A stretch of DNA of 21,773 nt from an uncultured Taibaiella sp. GTDB lineage: Bacteria > Bacteroidota > Bacteroidia > Chitinophagales > Chitinophagaceae. Below the pieces are notes generated by a model. That model worked only from the letters and a program-made list of their open reading frames with translations. It had not been told where the DNA came from and did not search any database. The position numbers and the translations under genes were made by a program. The stretch spans positions 1 through 21,773 of the forward strand of contig CAMPJV010000008.1 in assembly GCA_946886975.1 (NCBI GenBank). The letters run 5' to 3'. Shown one piece after another: positions 20,686 to 21,773 of the stretch (positions are counted from its first letter, which is position 1; each line of letters starts with the position of its first letter).

Positions 20686-21612
20686 CTATTTGCTGTCCAT
20701 TGCAATAGCTTTCGGAAAGAGTATGTTATTTTCCAGATGTACATGCTGTAGCAGGTCATTCTCAAACTCCTCCAGTTTGTGGAATAGTAAGGAGATGCTG
20801 TTGCACGCATTTGCGGGTGGCGTATAATCATTGGTCAGGTGTCGGATTTCTCTTGTTATTTCCCCGGCAATGTCATGATCCCTTTCCATTACCGAAATGA
20901 TATTTTTCAAAGGCTCTGGTTTTGCGCTGGTGCCGCTATTGTTTTCCTGCTGCTTTATCATAGGAAAGAGTATCTGCTCTTCTTTTTTCATATGCGTAGT
21001 AAGCTCTTGTATTACTTCATACGTTTTGTTCCTGACAGTGATCAGCATTGGGTTATTAGCCCCATGATGCGCTGCAACTTTCTCCGACAGCTCCAGAAGC
21101 AGCGGGCTATTGCTTTTTACATATCCATGGTGTACGTTAACAACATAGTCTGCAAGGAATGTTAGTGTCCATGTGTTGAAGTCAAGCTGTGGTCCGGCAG
21201 CGGGTTGCGACTCAGATTGTTCCAGTTCCTTTTTTACCCTTAGAACGTCTAATCCCTGTTCCCGGCATGCCTCCTCGAGCGATCTCTTTCCTCCGCAGCA
21301 AAAGTCAATGCCAAGTTTTTTGAGTAGAGCAGCTTTTCGCATATCCTTTGCTGCAATTTCGCCGACACTCTCAGACTGGCCTTTATCATGCTTTTTTATC
21401 TCAACTTCCCATATTTCGGGACCATTAGACAGATAGGTCCAGGAAAAACAGTTCCCTTTTTCACCTAAAAGCTGGTAGTAAAGTGGCTTCGGGTCGTGGT
21501 CGTTATGTATCACCACCGCAGACCCTTCGGCTACGTTGTCAAATGCATCAAAAATGGTTGGATGCTTCATTCTTGGTTCAAGTACGGTTACATCAATAAA
21601 TACATTGTTCAT
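20686..21612 (-). CDS. DUF2249-ScdA_N-hemerythrin protein, di-iron Fe-S repair (Ric/YtfE family)
   Basis: A 308-residue protein with three parts. Residues about 5-75 are DUF2249 (LEPRMKHPTIFDAFDNVAEG and WEVEIKK). Residues 88-125 are the ScdA_N domain with the hallmark FCCGGKRSLEEAC (C105, C106, C116). Residues 150-305 are a hemerythrin-like four-helix bundle with candidate di-iron ligands H161, H162, H182 or H183, H207, E211 or E212, H246, H290 or H292 and E294. The family repairs Fe-S clusters harmed by NO or oxidants. The extra N-terminal DUF2249 is less usual and matches the two such modules in the next gene. It begins 12 bases after the stop of a further upstream gene, so its promoter is probably outside the window. 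Confidence 0.88.
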   Translation of the reverse strand: MNNVFIDVTVLEPRMKHPTIFDAFDNVAEGSAVVIHNDHDPKPLYYQLLGEKGNCFSWTYLSNGPEIWEVEIKKHDKGQSESVGEIAAKDMRKAALLKKLGIDFCCGGKRSLEEACREQGLDVLRVKKELEQSESQPAAGPQLDFNTWTLTFLADYVVNVHHGYVKSNSPLLLELSEKVAAHHGANNPMLITVRNKTYEVIQELTTHMKKEEQILFPMIKQQENNSGTSAKPEPLKNIISVMERDHDIAGEITREIRHLTNDYTPPANACNSISLLFHKLEEFENDLLQHVHLENNILFPKAIAMDSK

Positions 21613-21624
21613 TATGTGTGTTTT

Positions 21625-21773
21625 TTATGTTTGAGAAAATAATCTGAATGTTTTAGATTGGTATGCAGATAGTTGTGCTGAGCTACTGGACCTCAGCTTG
21701 GTGAAAACGATTAGAAGCGCCCCGGAAAAGAGGCAGGCTGCGGCCAACAACAGGAGCCAGTTAGCGATAGAAC
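21625..21773 (-). CDS. C-terminal end of an unknown membrane protein (runs off right edge)
   Basis: The minus strand reads 48 open codons from the window edge to a TAA at 21625-21627. They show one strong membrane helix (NWLLLLAAACLFSGALLIVF, residues 4-23) and a short basic, Ser-rich tail. Only 12 bases separate its stop from the ric-type start, so it heads or extends the same operon. Too little is visible to name it; a respiratory or NO-reductase subunit would fit the neighbourhood but this is not shown. Confidence 0.55.
   Translation of the reverse strand, partial: SIANWLLLLAAACLFSGALLIVFTKLRSSSSAQLSAYQSKTFRLFSQT

Noticed and set aside
21641..21659. AATCT/AGATT dyad as operator of the ric-type gene
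   Set aside because: It lies inside the C-terminal codons of the preceding membrane protein and does not fit the TGAY-N4-RTCA form.

Overview
The window looks like chromosomal DNA of a Bacteroidetes bacterium, possibly of the Chitinophaga/Flavobacteria kind. The signs are a PKD-domain secreted protein at the left edge, many short lipoprotein signals with Bacteroidetes-style lipoboxes, a TAnnTTTG-type -7 element, AT-rich leaders without strong Shine-Dalgarno sequences, and a clade II (Sec/lipoprotein type) nitrous oxide reductase cluster in the cytochrome c - nosZ - membrane protein - nosL - nosD - nosF - nosY order common in that phylum. No rRNA, tRNA, CRISPR array or insertion sequence was seen.

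Layout from left to right. (1) Positions 1-279: start of a minus-strand PKD protein, cut by the edge. (2) 732-2502: an MbnP-like copper protein and an MbnH/MauG-like di-heme enzyme. (3) 2531-3238: a Crp/Fnr-family regulator on the minus strand, divergent from a methyltransferase, a small unknown gene and a SulP anion transporter (3362-5937). (4) 5997-8558: a type II P-type cation ATPase (minus), then a four-helix membrane protein (8644-9033). (5) 9643-11418: one long cysteine-rich gene of unknown function, cut in two by a single in-frame TAA, followed by a small convergent lipoprotein. (6) 11918-18243: the nos operon. (7) 18245-21773, all on the minus strand: an NO-stress style operon with a C-terminal fragment of a membrane protein, a DUF2249-ScdA-hemerythrin protein (Ric/YtfE family), a DUF1858/DUF2249 protein, a NnrS/COX1-like membrane protein and a MIP18/SufT-like Fe-S assembly factor.

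How it fits together. N2O reduction by the copper enzyme NosZ needs copper delivery (NosL, NosDFY), electrons (the lipoprotein cytochrome c and perhaps the NosB-like protein), and protection from NO (the Ric-type di-iron protein and its partners). The MbnP/MbnH pair adds a possible second copper-binding system. Five dyads of the form TGAY-N4-RTCA lie in the gaps before mbnP, between the Crp/Fnr gene and the methyltransferase, before the interrupted gene, and twice before the nos operon. I infer that the Crp/Fnr protein encoded here, which has no cysteine set for an FNR-type Fe-S cluster, may control all of these as one NO/N-oxide regulon. A strong terminator-like hairpin sits inside the nos operon right after nosZ and probably sets a high ratio of nosZ to accessory transcript.

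Most notable observations: the shared dyad, the single in-frame stop in an otherwise open unknown gene carrying the same dyad, and the two DUF2249-bearing proteins next to nos.
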